NCBI GenBank assembly: GCA_964035795.1
Contig: OZ038322.1
Span: 16,539,447 to 16,603,446 of the forward strand
DNA length: 64,000 bases
From: Pterobdella sp. o SKG-2022
Lineage: Eukaryota; Annelida; Clitellata; Hirudinida; Piscicolidae
Direction: 5' to 3'
Made by a program: the position numbers and the translations under genes. Positions 1 through 14,229 of the stretch are shown here, one piece after another (within the stretch, counting starts at the first letter, position 1; each line of letters opens with the position of its first letter). The notes beneath the pieces were generated by a model. That model searched no databases. It saw only the letters and a list, made by a program, of their open reading frames with translations, and was not told the origin of the DNA.

Positions 1-480
1 TAAATCCTCGAACTGGTCTTTCTTATCTCTGTCATCTACGTTGATATAAATTCCATGACCAGCCTTCATGCAAACAACCCAAAAAATATAGACTTCTTTC
101 GTGAAAACGAAAAATTCTATGCTATTTATTTATAAATAAATATATATTAATCTAGATAACAATCTATTGGTAAAAAATATGATTTTTTTTAATTATATGG
201 AACTTTTTGATAAATGAAAATAAATGCATAGAGAAGGGAACGCAAAAATCAATCACATAAGTAACTGATGAAACGTGGTCTTTGAAATCTCTGATTATAC
301 AAGCAACCCTCATCAATGACCCAAACCTCATCACGAAAGAAACGGGACAAACACAACAAATCTGTCTCTACCATGTCAACTTTGCAATGATAAACTTCAA
401 TTACTTCACATGTTACTGCATTTTTGAGTGTTGGTTAAACTTGCTGGTTTGATAAAACATTAGAAGTCTTGAAGCTCAGA
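1..480 (-). pseudogene. Coding-like fragments, possibly a decayed ISXO2/Merlin-type DDE transposase
   Basis: Two open minus-strand stretches run off the left edge. The first (about 425 down to 240) includes DEVWVIDEGCLYNQRFQRPR. The second (about 105 down to 1) reads YIFWVVCMKAGHGIYINVDD then R-D-K-K-D-Q. The order IDE, then a basic Tyr/Arg stretch, then W-V, then V-x-DR resembles the start of the ISXO2-like transposase domain of Merlin elements, where the IDE aspartate is catalytic. This assignment is inference from memory of the family. The two parts are separated by in-frame stops, so this is either a degraded element or two exons of an unknown gene whose next part lies outside the window. 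A junction at ATCA|GTTACT to GAAAG|AAGTC would keep frame. No terminal inverted repeats were found. Confidence 0.25.
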
Positions 481-3400
481 AATACATGATAGATCTTAAA
501 ATAAGAGTCCCATTGAAGGATTTTGAATACAAGAAATTGGAAATTAATAAAAATTGAATTCGAAAAAGTATTATACCGCTAATTTTTAGAACGAACCTGA
601 TCAACCAGATATAATAAAAAAAATTTGCGGAATCTCTAACGACTCGATATTCATGACTTAAAAATATTAGTCTACAAGCATATGTTGAAAGTAAACCTAT
701 ACTTTTAGATAGTTTCATTCAAGTGAGAGTTTTGACTGTTTTTATGAATGACTTGCTGCAAAAACTTCATTGAATTATTGCAGCAAAAAAAACAAAAGGA
801 ATTAGTGTAACAATAGTTAGTTGCTGTGTGGCACGCTTTTTATACTTTGAAGTTAATTATTTGCTCAAACTTTGGAATATATATTGAAATGATTTCCGGA
901 AAAAAACTTCTGTTTGTTTTCGAGTTTCTAAAAGTAAATATTGAATGGTCTTGTATAGCAGATTCTGTTTAATTAGTTGAAACATGAGAAACTTTTTTCC
1001 AAGTTTATAAAATAAATATTGAAAGCTGTTGAAAAGATTGGCGTAATATTTATTTTTTTCTAGTTTTTATGAATGAATGTTTTGTTTACATGGTGGAGGG
1101 AATTCCTTCAAATACAATTGATATAATATTAAGTAATACTGTATATAACAGAAAAAGTAAAAAGATTTAATATTTTTAAAAGTAAAAAGCATTTTTGGAA
1201 AATTGTTAATAAAAAAATATTAAACTTATGAGAATCGATGGAGGGGGTGATTCGGTGAGATCAATCAAATTATCACTTTTTCCAGTTGCTAAGAAGGAAA
1301 ATTCTCCCACTTTTGATCGAAAACCATGCATAAACTTTTTCAGAATTTTTGGCTGAATATTATTAAAAATATCATTAAAAACCTTCAAAAAATTTCAATG
1401 AGGAATGATAAAAGGTTACTGATGAGGTAAAAGTAAATGAAAAAAATCTCCATAGAGCCCATGGCCTCACGTATGTTATTGTTTGTGAATAATGCTTCTC
1501 CCATCATTAACCTCGAATGAAACATAGAGTAACTAATCGTTGCAGATTTTAACTTTTGTACTTTCTAATTTTTTTCTTAAGAATTGTTCCGGTGTTTTGC
1601 AGACTATAAACGTATAGTTTAAAGGCATGTACCTGTTAAACGTCTACCATTAAAAACTCGCGTTCATTTCACTCTAATATTTTTCTTTACTTTTGGAGGC
1701 AGTTTGTAAAATATTCAAAACTTTACGCTTAAATTGTATTGAGTTTTTAGCTGAGTTACTTCAGCTTTTTAAGCTTTCAAACAACTCCGTGTCTGTAGGA
1801 GCCCTTTGTTCATCACCATGCGTGCAAATCAGTGATATTGTCTTATTTTCAATCACTTCAGTTTAAAAGACTTTACCCCACTAATTTCCCAATAAAAAAC
1901 ATTTCAATTCATTAAAAAGAATAAAATTCAGCGTTTTAAAGGCATTTGCCTCAATTAGAAACGAAACGAAAACACATTAGTGACATATTTTGTGGTGCCT
2001 TTTAAGCAATGGTGACGTAAATAATGAAGTCAATAGACCTACAATTTCTCTCTGAATTTTTTTTTAAATGTTTGTTTCACTCAATTAAAAACTAAACCTT
2101 GATGTCTTTTTATCAACTAGTGTTTGTAAAATTTATATTTTTGAACTTCAAGCAAATCAACATTTTAGAAAACGATTATTTCCAGAATAAAATTTTTTTG
2201 CGAGTCTCAAAGCTTATAAAACTAGAAAAATGAGCTTACACCACGCGTATAATTTTTTAATAGATTCAATTTTTCTAGCATTCTAAAAGTGAGAAAAAAA
2301 AATCCTAGAAAAAAAGTTTAAAATATTTTTAGGTTATAATATTTCGTATTTATATATTTGTTTATCTATCCATCCATTCACTCTCTTCCATCCATCATCA
2401 TCTCATCTGCTTCAAAGGTCATTGCATTTATGCCTATTATTATTCTTATTTTTCAAATTATCTTCTAAATTACTTGAAATTGAATAACTTTTATAAATGT
2501 AAAATTTTTGTTGCTGTTTGAATTCCAATATAAGCCAGAAATTCATGTTTGGTGATTTTGCAGTAAATTAAAAATATTTGATTTCACAAGCGATTAGTTT
2601 AGTTATGAAGTTAGAAGTAAAGAAGCATGATTGATATTCAGTTTCACAAAAATTTTAATACTATGTTCAGAATAAACGGATCATTTAATCAAAATTCTTA
2701 AATTTAACTAAACTCAAAATTGTTGAAACTTTAGGAAAGAATTTATTTTCAAAATCCACTTTGACACGTAAAAGTATTATTTTTGATTTTTTTACACAGT
2801 AAAAAAAATCAAGTATTTAATATAAAAATTATATTTATGAGTGTTTTGATTTTAATAATAATGACAGGGGAACTTCGCAAATGGAACCCTAGATTTATTT
2901 CAAGTTTATCAGTGACGGTCAGTTTTTCACAAAACTAATAAATCAAATGCAAGTGGTATTATTTTGCTGGAGGCAGTGTACTAACCAGCTCTTTATTTTG
3001 ACATGTTTATAACTTTCACTTCGCTTTTTTTTCATTTATCAGTTTAAATTTGCCTAGGTGGTTATCTCGTGTGTTATGTGGTTACAATCTAATGAATTCT
3101 CTGTCCAACCATATCAATAGGTTAATTTCCAACAAGCATCACAATTATTTTTTCAATTTAGATTTTTTTAGTTCCTTATTTGTCTATTTCAAGTAAATAA
3201 TTTGTTTCCAGCAGTTGAAAAGCCGATATAATAGTAAATAATAATGATGAATGTAACAAAATAGAAAGAGCTTGAAAAATGAGTAGCTTATGCTAATGTA
3301 AAAACGATTAAAGTTTTGAAAACCAGATTACTCCATGATTAATTTATATATAAAATCGAGGTAGCTGTTTGGAGCTATAATATTTTGAACGAGTAAATTT

Positions 3401-5456
3401 GAAGAGAATATTAAAACAAAATTAGAAACCAATTCCATTTCCCCTTGCTTCACATTGGATTATTCTCTAAAATGCCTGAAAGCACCTCAAATCTGATTGG
3501 CCAGACGGCTATGGGCAAGTTTGTAGGCAAAAATTATCGAATCTGTTTTTAAACTCCTTATAAACTCTGTCAAAACTAGATTTGAAAAAAGTAAATTTTT
3601 GAAATTGAGTTTAGTGAAAGTGTGAGAAGGCTTCAATACTTACATGCCAATCTTCATTTGTCTTTCAGACTTTACATTTTTTAATATTTCATGAATATAA
3701 CTGCTTATTATTCTCAAAATTATGATTTCTAAAAATTTTGTGAATTAAAATGCAATGACCAATATGCTTATAATAGCATAAAGTTTAGAGGTTTTTTAGG
3801 CCACATTCAGACCTGCATGCTCTCCTGGATGAGGCAGTTAAAAGAATTTTTCAATGATGTTGAACTTGAAAACAATGTAATTTTCCCGCGCTAAACGCAT
3901 TTGTTTATCTTTATGAATATTTTAATCTCAAATGAAACATTGGAATAGTTTTTTGCTTCAAATTATGAGTAAAACCACTTGAAAATATTTTTAAAAATCT
4001 GCAAGCTTTAATAATTCATAGTTCCTCATAACCATTCAGAGGCGTGCCATAATATTTGCACTGCTTTTGAGTGAAAATTAAAAAATTTGTAAAAAAAATT
4101 AAATTAATTTTTGTTTTCACCTATTTAGTTTTTTTAATTCCTAAAGACAAATGGCATTAATAAAGGTACAAAAACATGGTTTGAAACAAAATTAAAAAAT
4201 TAATTTTAAATATTTAATTACTAAATTCCGTTTTTTTTTCAAATTTAATCAACATTTTTCGATCTTTTATTTCGATTTATTAACTTTTTCCATGGTACAT
4301 GTGCAATTTCACTTTTACGCATCTTGAGATAATGCTTTGTTTGAAGTTTCAGATTTATGTTATTTAAATACCTGCTACCGACTGACAACGCTGTATTTAT
4401 TGCCCCTAATTTGTTTTTTAATCTTTGATATTTCGCAATTCACTTGAATTAAGTCTAAAAACTCATAATTCGTTCAATAATTTTTGTATAGTTTCAAAAA
4501 ACTGAAAAAATGAATTTTTCAACTTCACAGCATTTTATTCAAAAAAAACTTTCACTGTTGCGGAATAATAGAGTTTCAAATTCAGGCACATTAAATTATA
4601 TAATTATTTAAAAACTAAAAATAACTGAAAATTACGATTTGAATTTTTTAAAATTTCATGAAATAGAAATTATTTTTAATTAATGTAAAATTTTTGACTT
4701 TTGAAAATACCGAATATCCCTTGAATTTTCGCACATTAGGCTATTTGTTGTGCAAAGAGCCTCAATTTCTGCTTGCCGCTCTACAAATTGACATTATCAT
4801 CAAAAATTTTTGCAATTTTGGAGATTTTTGATAAAGACCATCATTTGTAAACGTCTGTATAAAAATTAATTACTTTATGTCATCTTTTTACTCGACCTTT
4901 AAACATTAAATAACATCCCAGAAAAAATTATATTGAATAAATAGAATTGAGACTTCATCATAATGATGTCCATGGGATTTTGCGCTAAACTTTTTCAATA
5001 GTTTTAGTATTTTCAACAATTTATAATACTTTTGAATAAAAAATACTAAAATGAAGAAAAACTTGGATGAACTTTTCACTTGATTTTGTCATAAAACAAC
5101 TTATCTTTGACGCTTCTCACAATTTTAAAAACTAACAAAACTCAAGAAAAATTCAAACGTTGAAATTTTTGAGTTTAAACATTAACAAAGTCGAAAAAAC
5201 TGATCTGAAATTATCAAGCGTTGAATTTTTTAAAAAATAACAAAACAAAATAGTAATAACTTTCAGGTCTCTATAATTAAACTAAAAATTATATAGTAAC
5301 TATGATTAGAACTACTCTTCTGAAATTAAGATAAGCATCTTACTGAACAATTAAAAGAAAAAATAGTATTCAATAATTAAGGAAAAAGCCACAATAGTTT
5401 GCTTATTACATCCGTCTAATAGTTACAAATTTTAAAATTGATTAAATAACTCACAG
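481..5456. other. Non-coding stretch upstream of the first recognised Eph exon
   Basis: About 5 kb of AT-rich sequence with no open stretch I can support as coding. The signal-peptide exon of the Eph gene should lie here or further upstream and must end in phase 1. I looked for an ATG followed by a hydrophobic stretch and a phase-1 donor and found no convincing one; an ATG at 2948 opens a short hydrophobic frame but its donor is poor. Simple A/T-rich runs dominate. Confidence 0.5.
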
Positions 5457-8400
5457 TGACTTTGCTGGACAGTACAGCCCAAGAGTCTCTCAATTGGTTG
5501 ACTTACATGACTGGGTCCAGATCAAAAAGAGGGGTAAATTCTTGCATATTATCAACATAATAATGTATGCTAAAAATGGGAGCATTTAATATTAACAAAA
5601 ATGTGTATTAAAAATTAAAAAATTTCAATTGATTAAACAACAAGTATATAACATTATTGTATTAGACATTATTAACAGTATAAGTGATATTTGATACAAA
5701 CTCAATATCATTATTTGAGAAAAAATATATATTGTAATGGTTCTAGTATGTTGGGGCATTATGATATATAAACTTTATAGTGATAGAGTTATTATGTAAA
5801 AGTCTTACATGGAATGATTAATTTTGTGGGAATATGTATTTGTAGCTTAAAAATTTATCTATTTTCAATCGTTGCTCAAAGTATGATTAAATACTTTTAT
5901 TTAGTCAAATCGAAAGTATTATCAAAATATAATTAATTTTGTTAAAACATCAGTAAAAGTTTTTTAAAAATAATAACACTTACTTGGCTTATGAAAAAAC
6001 TCACTTTAGAAAGATTTTGGAAACAGGCAACGGCACAGAGAGGTTGAAAATAAAACTATATAAATCATATGTGTAATCTTAGTTAGAAAAATGTGAAGAT
6101 TTTTATTGTTGTTTAAAAATATATATAATTTTTTAAAACAATAAAAAAATAATTAAAATAATATTCCAATAAAAAAAATAAAAAAATTGATTTAAAAAAA
6201 TTATTTTTACTAAAAAATAATATGTGTTTTTTCCAAATGGTTATATATTCACTATTTTATAGAAGGTTTTTTATGAAATTATTATAAATAATTTTTTGAA
6301 AATGGAATAACTTGAAAAGTGTTGTCAATAAGATGGGTCATAAAGGCATAAAACCAGAAGCGGTGAGCAATAGTTTGCTTGTGATCGTAAAAAATTTCAG
6401 GTTAATTTTGTGGTCGTTTTTGACCAAAACATCTCTATAAATCGTATTCTAGCCTTAAAAAATTATGCAGTTAATTTTACAAATTGAAAAAATGTTTATT
6501 GTTAAGGTTTTTGAAAGTAATTATGTTTTTAAATCTGTTTGAAACTACTCAAATTATTTAGGTACTTGTTTGGCAGTTTTTGAATGGTTCCAGCCACTGA
6601 AGAAAACTTCGAAAAATTTCCAAATTTAAATTGTTTTCTAATCTATGAAATTTTTAGGATTAAAAATTCAATAAACGCCTAAATAACATTGAAAATTTAA
6701 TGTCTTTAAAACAGTTTTTATATTGAATTTGTAATTACTACTTATTAAAAATTGAGATGAATTGATAAAAAATCGAAAAAACAGAAGTTTATAACTATTT
6801 GTTACTAATCCCACTTTTAAAGCTGATAATGTGTGTGCAGCAACGTGAAAAAGCCATTTTTTTTCTTTGTGTCAGTTTCTAAATTACGAAACATCGCGTG
6901 ACAAGCAATATAAAAATGATATTCAATAGTTGCTGAAATGCTTCTCAAACAATATTTATCAATTCTTATCGTCTTTGACCATTTCAAAAACAATCAATAA
7001 AACTATATTTAGCAAAAGTTGTGCATTGTGCAGTGGAAGTTTGAGAAGTTCTTGAAATTTTCTCCCAATATATCAACATTTTAAAAGTTTTCGTTTTTGT
7101 TATTAAATTCGTTTTTTCGTCAAACCATGCTTATATTTCATTTTGTTCGCCTTCAGAAGCCATAAGTAAAGTGATATTTGAATTATTCAAAATAATTTCT
7201 TTTTCATTTTTGTTTTAAAAATTTAGGTCATTTTGGTTTTTGAAATTCTTTTGGAATTAATATCAAACTGAAAACTAGAATTTATTGCTAGCAGATAACC
7301 TAATTTGTCGAAATTGTTCTTTCATTTCATTTTTTGCATTTTTTCCGTTATTTAAAGTTGTCTCTAAGTATTTATACATCAAGAAAATGAAATTTTTTAC
7401 ATAATTTTGCATGCAAATCCACATTTAAACACTTTTAAGCGAAGTCGAATGCATCACATTGGTTAGGGTTTTATGGTTTGAGCCTTGAGACATGCCGAAT
7501 TATTCAAAATGATTGTAGGAATAGTGCCAGATGTATCTAACTTAATGTACCTTCTTTGAATAATAACTTTTTAAAGTTCTCTATACAAAAGAATATCAGC
7601 TTGTATAAATGTTTTCATATTATTCTCATCCGTTTTGTTGATGGGTGTGCTTGCAAGTTGTGCTCTTTCATTTATTTTCATAGCCTGGGCAATACTTAAA
7701 TCTTCCCAATTAAATATGGACTCATTCATATTTTAAGTTCACATCCCTGTAATGTTGTAATTTTTTGAATACTAATATGTTTTATACTTTCAGTGGCGAG
7801 AGTCAAGTTATTCTCCTGGAAGAAGCAGCATTCAACGCGTGTACAGTGTTTGTGATAAGGTAATTTCAAAAAGTTTTACTCTTCTTGAAACCTCAATTTT
7901 GGGCTTATTTAAAATTTAAAAAACAATTTATGGCAACTCACAACTTTCACACATATATTAAAGTTAATAAACGCCAGGGTATAATGGGGAAAACAGATGA
8001 GAATTGGCTGATCACACCACCTCTATACCACCCTCACCCTCGATCACAATTACACGTGGAGGTGAAGTTCACGATGAGAAGGCTCAAAAATTGTTAGTGG
8101 ATCTTAATGTTATCATCCCCAAGCATTCAAACATTCCATCATAAATATTCTTCTATGCTTAATTAGTCTCTTAAATGGCTTGGTTGGAAAAGCGTTTGAA
8201 CCTCAGATTTGAGAGTTCTGCTTTGAATCCTAGTAACGCTTTCAACCACTTGGCTGTTTCATTGAAGATATTCAAATAAGCATTTACCTCATTAAATTTT
8301 AGTTTAAAAATTTCGGAAATTGTACTTATTAAGCTGAAGCTTATTAAAATGATTTGAATATAGTGAAAGGTTTTTTAGAAATAATTTAACTTGTGAATAA

Positions 8401-11400
8401 CAACCAAGAATTAATGATTTTTTAAATTTAATTCGTCAAAAAGGCAAATGTTCACAAATTTTTATTCAACGTTGCCAAAAAATCTTTTTTTGAAGAAGAA
8501 TGTGGAGATGAAATTTGGATAACTGCTCTAAAAAATTGACCAGTTTCAGAAGAGTACCGGGAATAAAAGATTATAAACATTCCAGAAAAAAAATTGAATA
8601 GGTTAAATAGATCAAAATGACGGTGTTTTGTGTGGGAATGTTTGCATGGCGTGAAACAATCACAAATCTTATTAAGTTTTTGTTTCAAGTGCTAAAAAAA
8701 TTTTCTCGATTTCTGATAAATCGATTATGTCTAAGAAGAAAAAAAAGTGAAACGCGATTAATAATAAGTTTCTTTTAAGTCATATGCATATATTTTCTCA
8801 AAAATGATAAATAAAATATAGATGTATGCGTAATAAGTGTCTGCATTGATAAGCCAAAGGAGGCAAAGATTGATCAGGAATTGATTAAAATGTACTCACT
8901 AATTCCGCAAAAAATCTCTTCTTTTGTTTTTGACCATTACTTAAAAAAGGATTTATAAAAGTTGAGTTTTTAAAAAAGTAAACAAAAATGTTTAGGTGGT
9001 CTCAAAAAGCGAAGTAGGACGTAAAGATAGATTCAATTTAAGCGTGGTTAAAATTGAATTTAAAGAGAAGCTTGATTGGAAGATTTAAATTCATTTGCAG
9101 AGTTTGAAATAGCTTTGTGTTTTATTGAGAAAAATTTGTTCGAATTGTATTGCTACAAATGAAACAATCTCAGATTGATGGATAGACTAATTAATAAATA
9201 TAATGCTATGCTTTCCCCCCCTTATCGTTTCCTTTACGGTAGATTTTCTTAATCCGATTTTTATTAGTTATCTTCTCTATAACTTACGTAGTTTCACAAT
9301 CTAAAAAATATCAATTTTGCATGAATTTTTCACTCATTCACCCTCTTTTACTTTTAAAAGTATCTGATCAAGAACTAAGTACACTTTACTTCAGATTTTG
9401 AGTTTAAAATAAAATAAACTAAGCTAATTTATTTCAAAATAAAAATTTTTTTTTTATATCATGAAAATTATAGTAAAAGCAAGTGACGTTAATTTTCTTT
9501 ACATTGCAAACATGAATCCAGGTAAGGAGACATTTACCCTCATGTCTCGTGTTTTCGACGGCAGTGACGTGGTGCACAAAATCAACTTACACAACTCTTT
9601 CGCTGCCACAGCATCGTCGTTTCGTCTTCTAGATGTTGTTGCTGCGGAAAAAACTTTTTTCAACATCTCTGAGGCAGTAACAAACGTAGAAGTGCGAAGT
9701 TTGTCAATTTCAACAAGTACCAACGATGAAGAATACTATGATGAGTTCGATGAGTTTTCAGCTCCGTCGACAAGCAAAAACACATTTACAAAACAGCGAG
9801 GGGTTCAATTTGCCTTCGTGGATACCGGGGCATGTGCTACTCTGCTCTCTGTGAAGGTCTTTTATGTTGTTTGTTCTGCCACAACCTCACGATTCGCCTT
9901 CTTCCCTCTCACTGTTACATCTGGGAAACAACCTACTTCAGTCACTCAGGTATCTTGTGAGTGTGGCTTTAATCAAATAAATGTATTGTTTTATTTAAAG
10001 TCCAGCTACTTTTGTATCGTTGGGAAATTTTAAAATTCTTTTGATAATATTTTCAATTTTTAAACTTAATAATCAAAAAAATTTTTATTAAAGTTTTTGT
10101 CTTAAAATATTTTAAAGACCATTCATAATTTGGCAAGGTCACTGGAAAATGTGTAGAAAACGCAGTAGAAGACGAATCGGAAGTATTATCAGAGTACAAC
10201 AATGAAGCTTACAACGCAGAGAACCACTTCAACCTCCACAAAAACATAAATTTCCACAACAGCTATAGGTACAGACACAAAAAAGAAAATACAAGAAAAC
10301 TTTTGAGTGCCCTTTGTAAGTCAGACGGGAGTTGGCACTTTGTATCAGTAGGATGCTTGTGTGTACGGGGATTTCAACCTAACAGTTATCATGACAACAA
10401 AAAACTTTCATCCTTGACTGAAAGCAGTCAAAACAACAACTCGAACAGTAATAAAGCCGTTTCTTCACTTGAAAAATGCGTTGGTAAGAAAATAGTTTTT
10501 ATAATAAATAATTTATACAAAATAATAGAATTTGAATTAGATAAAAGTAGTTGGTACTTAATTTATCTGCACTATGCATAATTCAAACAATCAGCCTGCC
10601 GAAGATTCTTTGCGCCATGCCTGCATTTAAAGGCTTTTGAAAATTTCAAAACTTCAAACTTTATGGCCCTTTTGAGATTTCCTTTTATTTATTTCCTTTT
10701 TTTTGGCTTGTTTGTTTCGTATTAATTTGTTTACTGTAATAAATTCAAAAGTTAATATTTCAAACAGTTTCATTGATAATGATGAAGTTTAAAGTTTTCA
10801 TATTCACCCTTAATAAGTTGGTTATAATTCACTCATTTTATATGTGAAAATTTTTTTTAAAGCAAAAGATATATAACATATGAATACTGAAAGTAGGTGA
10901 TACTTGTCATTGAATCTATGAGAATAACATCATGAAACGAGCCAAATACACACATTCAAACGTTATCAAAATACATAATATCCTTCATAGAGTTTTTCGT
11001 ATAGAAGTTACCTTTCTATATATTTTTTTTATTTCCATTAAATTCATTGTATAAAAGTTTTCTATTTGACTCCATTCAATCACATTGACGTTGTTTTTAG
11101 TAGCACCTCCCTAAGCATTTCTTTGCCGCAGACGAAAAAATTTTTTTCTAGGCATTTGTCGACCAAAGCAATTAATTTGAATTTCAAAAAATAAGATACA
11201 AAAGTTTGAGAATCTTCAATTTATTGAGCAGTTTTTTTAAAATGTCTTCAAATAGTGTGCTTTTAGCTTCTCTTCAGCTTTTTCAAAAATGTGCAACAAT
11301 CTAACAATCACAAATATGGTTCAGCAAAAAATATGAATTTTAGATTTTTTTTATTGAATTTTATGTATTTTTGTTATTTTTAACGAGTTTCAGGACCTTT

Positions 11401-11638
11401 GAAAACCATTTTGCACCATGAAATATGAGATTTGGAGCTTATAAAGATCGATGTAACAGGCCATCCAAAACAGATTTTCTAATAGATTTGTGTAACTTAA
11501 TTTCATAAGAAATATAGCTTAAAAAGTTTAATTTTTAAGCTTATTTTTTGATACAACTACCAGCACTATTTCCTCTCATTTTTCATCCACTGTCAATATT
11601 CAATTACCATGATTATGATCAATAACAAAAAAATGAAA

Positions 11639-11702
<64 letters not shown>

Positions 11703-14152
11703 GAAATCTATCAAGCATTTTGCTGAAAAAATTTTAGTAAGACGGGTCATAACTAATGACCAGAGTCTTACTAAGTCTGCCTACAGCTCCAGAACTTTCC
11801 TCAAGATTCTTGCGGTACCGAGTAATGCCGCCTTTTGCAAACTCTCCCATATTTGTATTTATTTCTAATTGGTGGAAAAAGCCTATGAAGTTCTTGCTTA
11901 TACTTCCAAAAACTCCAATTCCAATTGTTACCACATGCACTTTCTTTTGCTGCCATAGTCTGCTAACTTCTCTTCGCAGATCCTGATGTGTATCAATTTT
12001 TTCTTTTTCTTTTTCATTGATTCTGCAGTTTCCAGGTACAGCAACATCCACAATCAAGCATTTTTTCTCCTTTTTGTGTAAAACGACAATGTCAGGTCAA
12101 CGGGATTCATTCTCCACAACACTATCTGGCTCATGTTCGTACTACTTTACATTGCATTTTAATCCATTTTTCTTACAAAAGTCCCAATGGAGTCTTCTAG
12201 CAACGTTATTGTGACGTCTCTTGTACTCTTTGAGCGAGCTTCTCACATTCGCAGATTATGTGTTGAATGGTTTCACTTTTGTTGCCGCACATTCTACACA
12301 GTGGGCTATTAGCTGTTTTATCTATATGGAATTTGAGATAGTTGGTCCTCAAGGCTTGCTCTTGCGCCGCACATAAAAGTGACTCAGTTTGGATTTTCAA
12401 ATCGTCTTTTCTCAGCCATCTCCAACTTAACTCTTTGTCTACTTTTGCCTATGTATCCCTTAAGAACTGTCCATACATTCTTTTTTCATTCCATTTTTTA
12501 TTCTCTCATCTTGAATTATTTTTTTCATATCTTTCACTGTGGCAATTACTGGATTTTCAAAATCACCTCTAGCTGCACATAAGTCTTTCATTGCTTTTTT
12601 TGGTGTGATCCTCAAGGCTGATTTTGGCCAAGATAACAGTATCTTCAGCATTTGCCAGTCCTCGTCCGCCGACTTTCCTTGGTATATATAACCTATCTAC
12701 ATCACTTCGTGGGTGCAGTCCATTATGCATTGTTAAGAGTTTCCTTGTTTTCCCATCTATTGACTGAAGCTCAGTCTTTGTCCAACTAAGGAAAGGCGCT
12801 GAATATCTCAACACAGAAATAACAATATTCTTTTCATTCAGTTTTGTCTTAACAATCTTCCGCACTCTTCTTTTGTATTCATTGAGAACTTTGATTTTCA
12901 TTTCTTTTTTCTGTAAATCGTCAGCTTGGAATATACCCAGGTACTTGTATCCTTCTCCATCTCTCAATGCTTTCATTACCGTGTCGTCGGGTAGCTTAAT
13001 TCCATCTGATTTAACTTTTTTCCCTCTTTTCCTTACTAACATTGAACACTTCTCGATACTGAATTTCATGCCGATATCTTACTGTCTGTACTAGTGAGTC
13101 GAGTTCTTCCTCGGTTTTGGCATACAGTTTGAGATCATCCATATAGAGTAGATGGTTGATCTTTTCCTTATTTGCAAAGCTGTAACAATGTCTTGTAGCT
13201 TTCAGTATCTGCGTTAGAGGAATGAGGGCTATGACAAACAAAAGTGGAGATAATGAGTCTCCTTGGAATATTCTTCTCCTTATTTCTACTTCACCCAGGT
13301 TTTCATTGTTACAGGTCAATTCTACCCGCCAGTTTTTCATCGTGGATTGCAAGAAGGTTATCAGTTTTTTATTCAGCCCAAGTGAATAAAGGCAGTCTAT
13401 TATCCAGAAGTGGGGCAGCATATCGAACACTTTTTGGTAATCAATCCAGCCCATTGCTAGATTTTTCTTTCTCGTTTTTACCTCTCAGTATCATCTTGTC
13501 TATGTATAACTGATCTCCTGTTCTCCTGCTTTTCCTTCTGCATCCTTTTTGTTCTTCTGGGAGAAACTGGTTGTTTTCCAAAAAGGCATAGATCTCATCT
13601 GTTAGTAACGCTGTCAATATTTTCCAACATTACTTGGTTTGCTGCAAAAGTAACTACTAGTTATTTTTAGGTTGAACTACCACCAGTATTTTTATCGTGA
13701 CACCATCACTAGAGTGATTGCTTACCAAAGCTGAAAAGCACACCCACTCATATAGTTATTTTCTGAGAACTTCACCCAAAGATCACCTGGGAACAGTTTT
13801 CTGTCAGAGTTGTCTCTCTTAGCCTTCGTTCTTGACAAGGAGCTTACCCGCAAGGCAACGGAAAATATATGATAGTTATTAATATATTCTTTACAAAAAT
13901 AAAAACCCCTAATTTATAGAATATAATAAAAAATAATTTTACAGTTATAAATTTTTTTTGTTTTTCAGCCCAATACTAAACATGACATTTGTATCAAGTC
14001 GAAATAAAAGCTTCAAATAACTGAGACTAAGTTTATAATTGACTACAACTGAAATCAATGAAGTATTAAGTGAAAAATAGCAAATATAATTTGAAAAAAA
14101 ACTGAAAATAATGAAAAGATGTAACAGATTATTATTATTATCATTATTATTA

Positions 14153-14229
<77 letters not shown>

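Noticed and set aside
476..1388. Two minus ORFs of 80 and 60 codons
   Set aside because: Short, low-complexity, no splice partners or family likeness; expected by chance in AT-rich DNA.
2948..3010. Short ATG frame with hydrophobic residues as the Eph signal-peptide exon
   Set aside because: Hydrophobic core is interrupted by polar residues and the phase-1 donor (GTTTAT) is poor.
8452..8688. 78-codon minus ORF in Eph intron 3
   Set aside because: No splice borders or recognisable motifs, and it lies wholly inside the intron.
11756..13094. Several plus-strand ORFs
   Set aside because: They are shadows of the minus-strand retrotransposon coding sequence.
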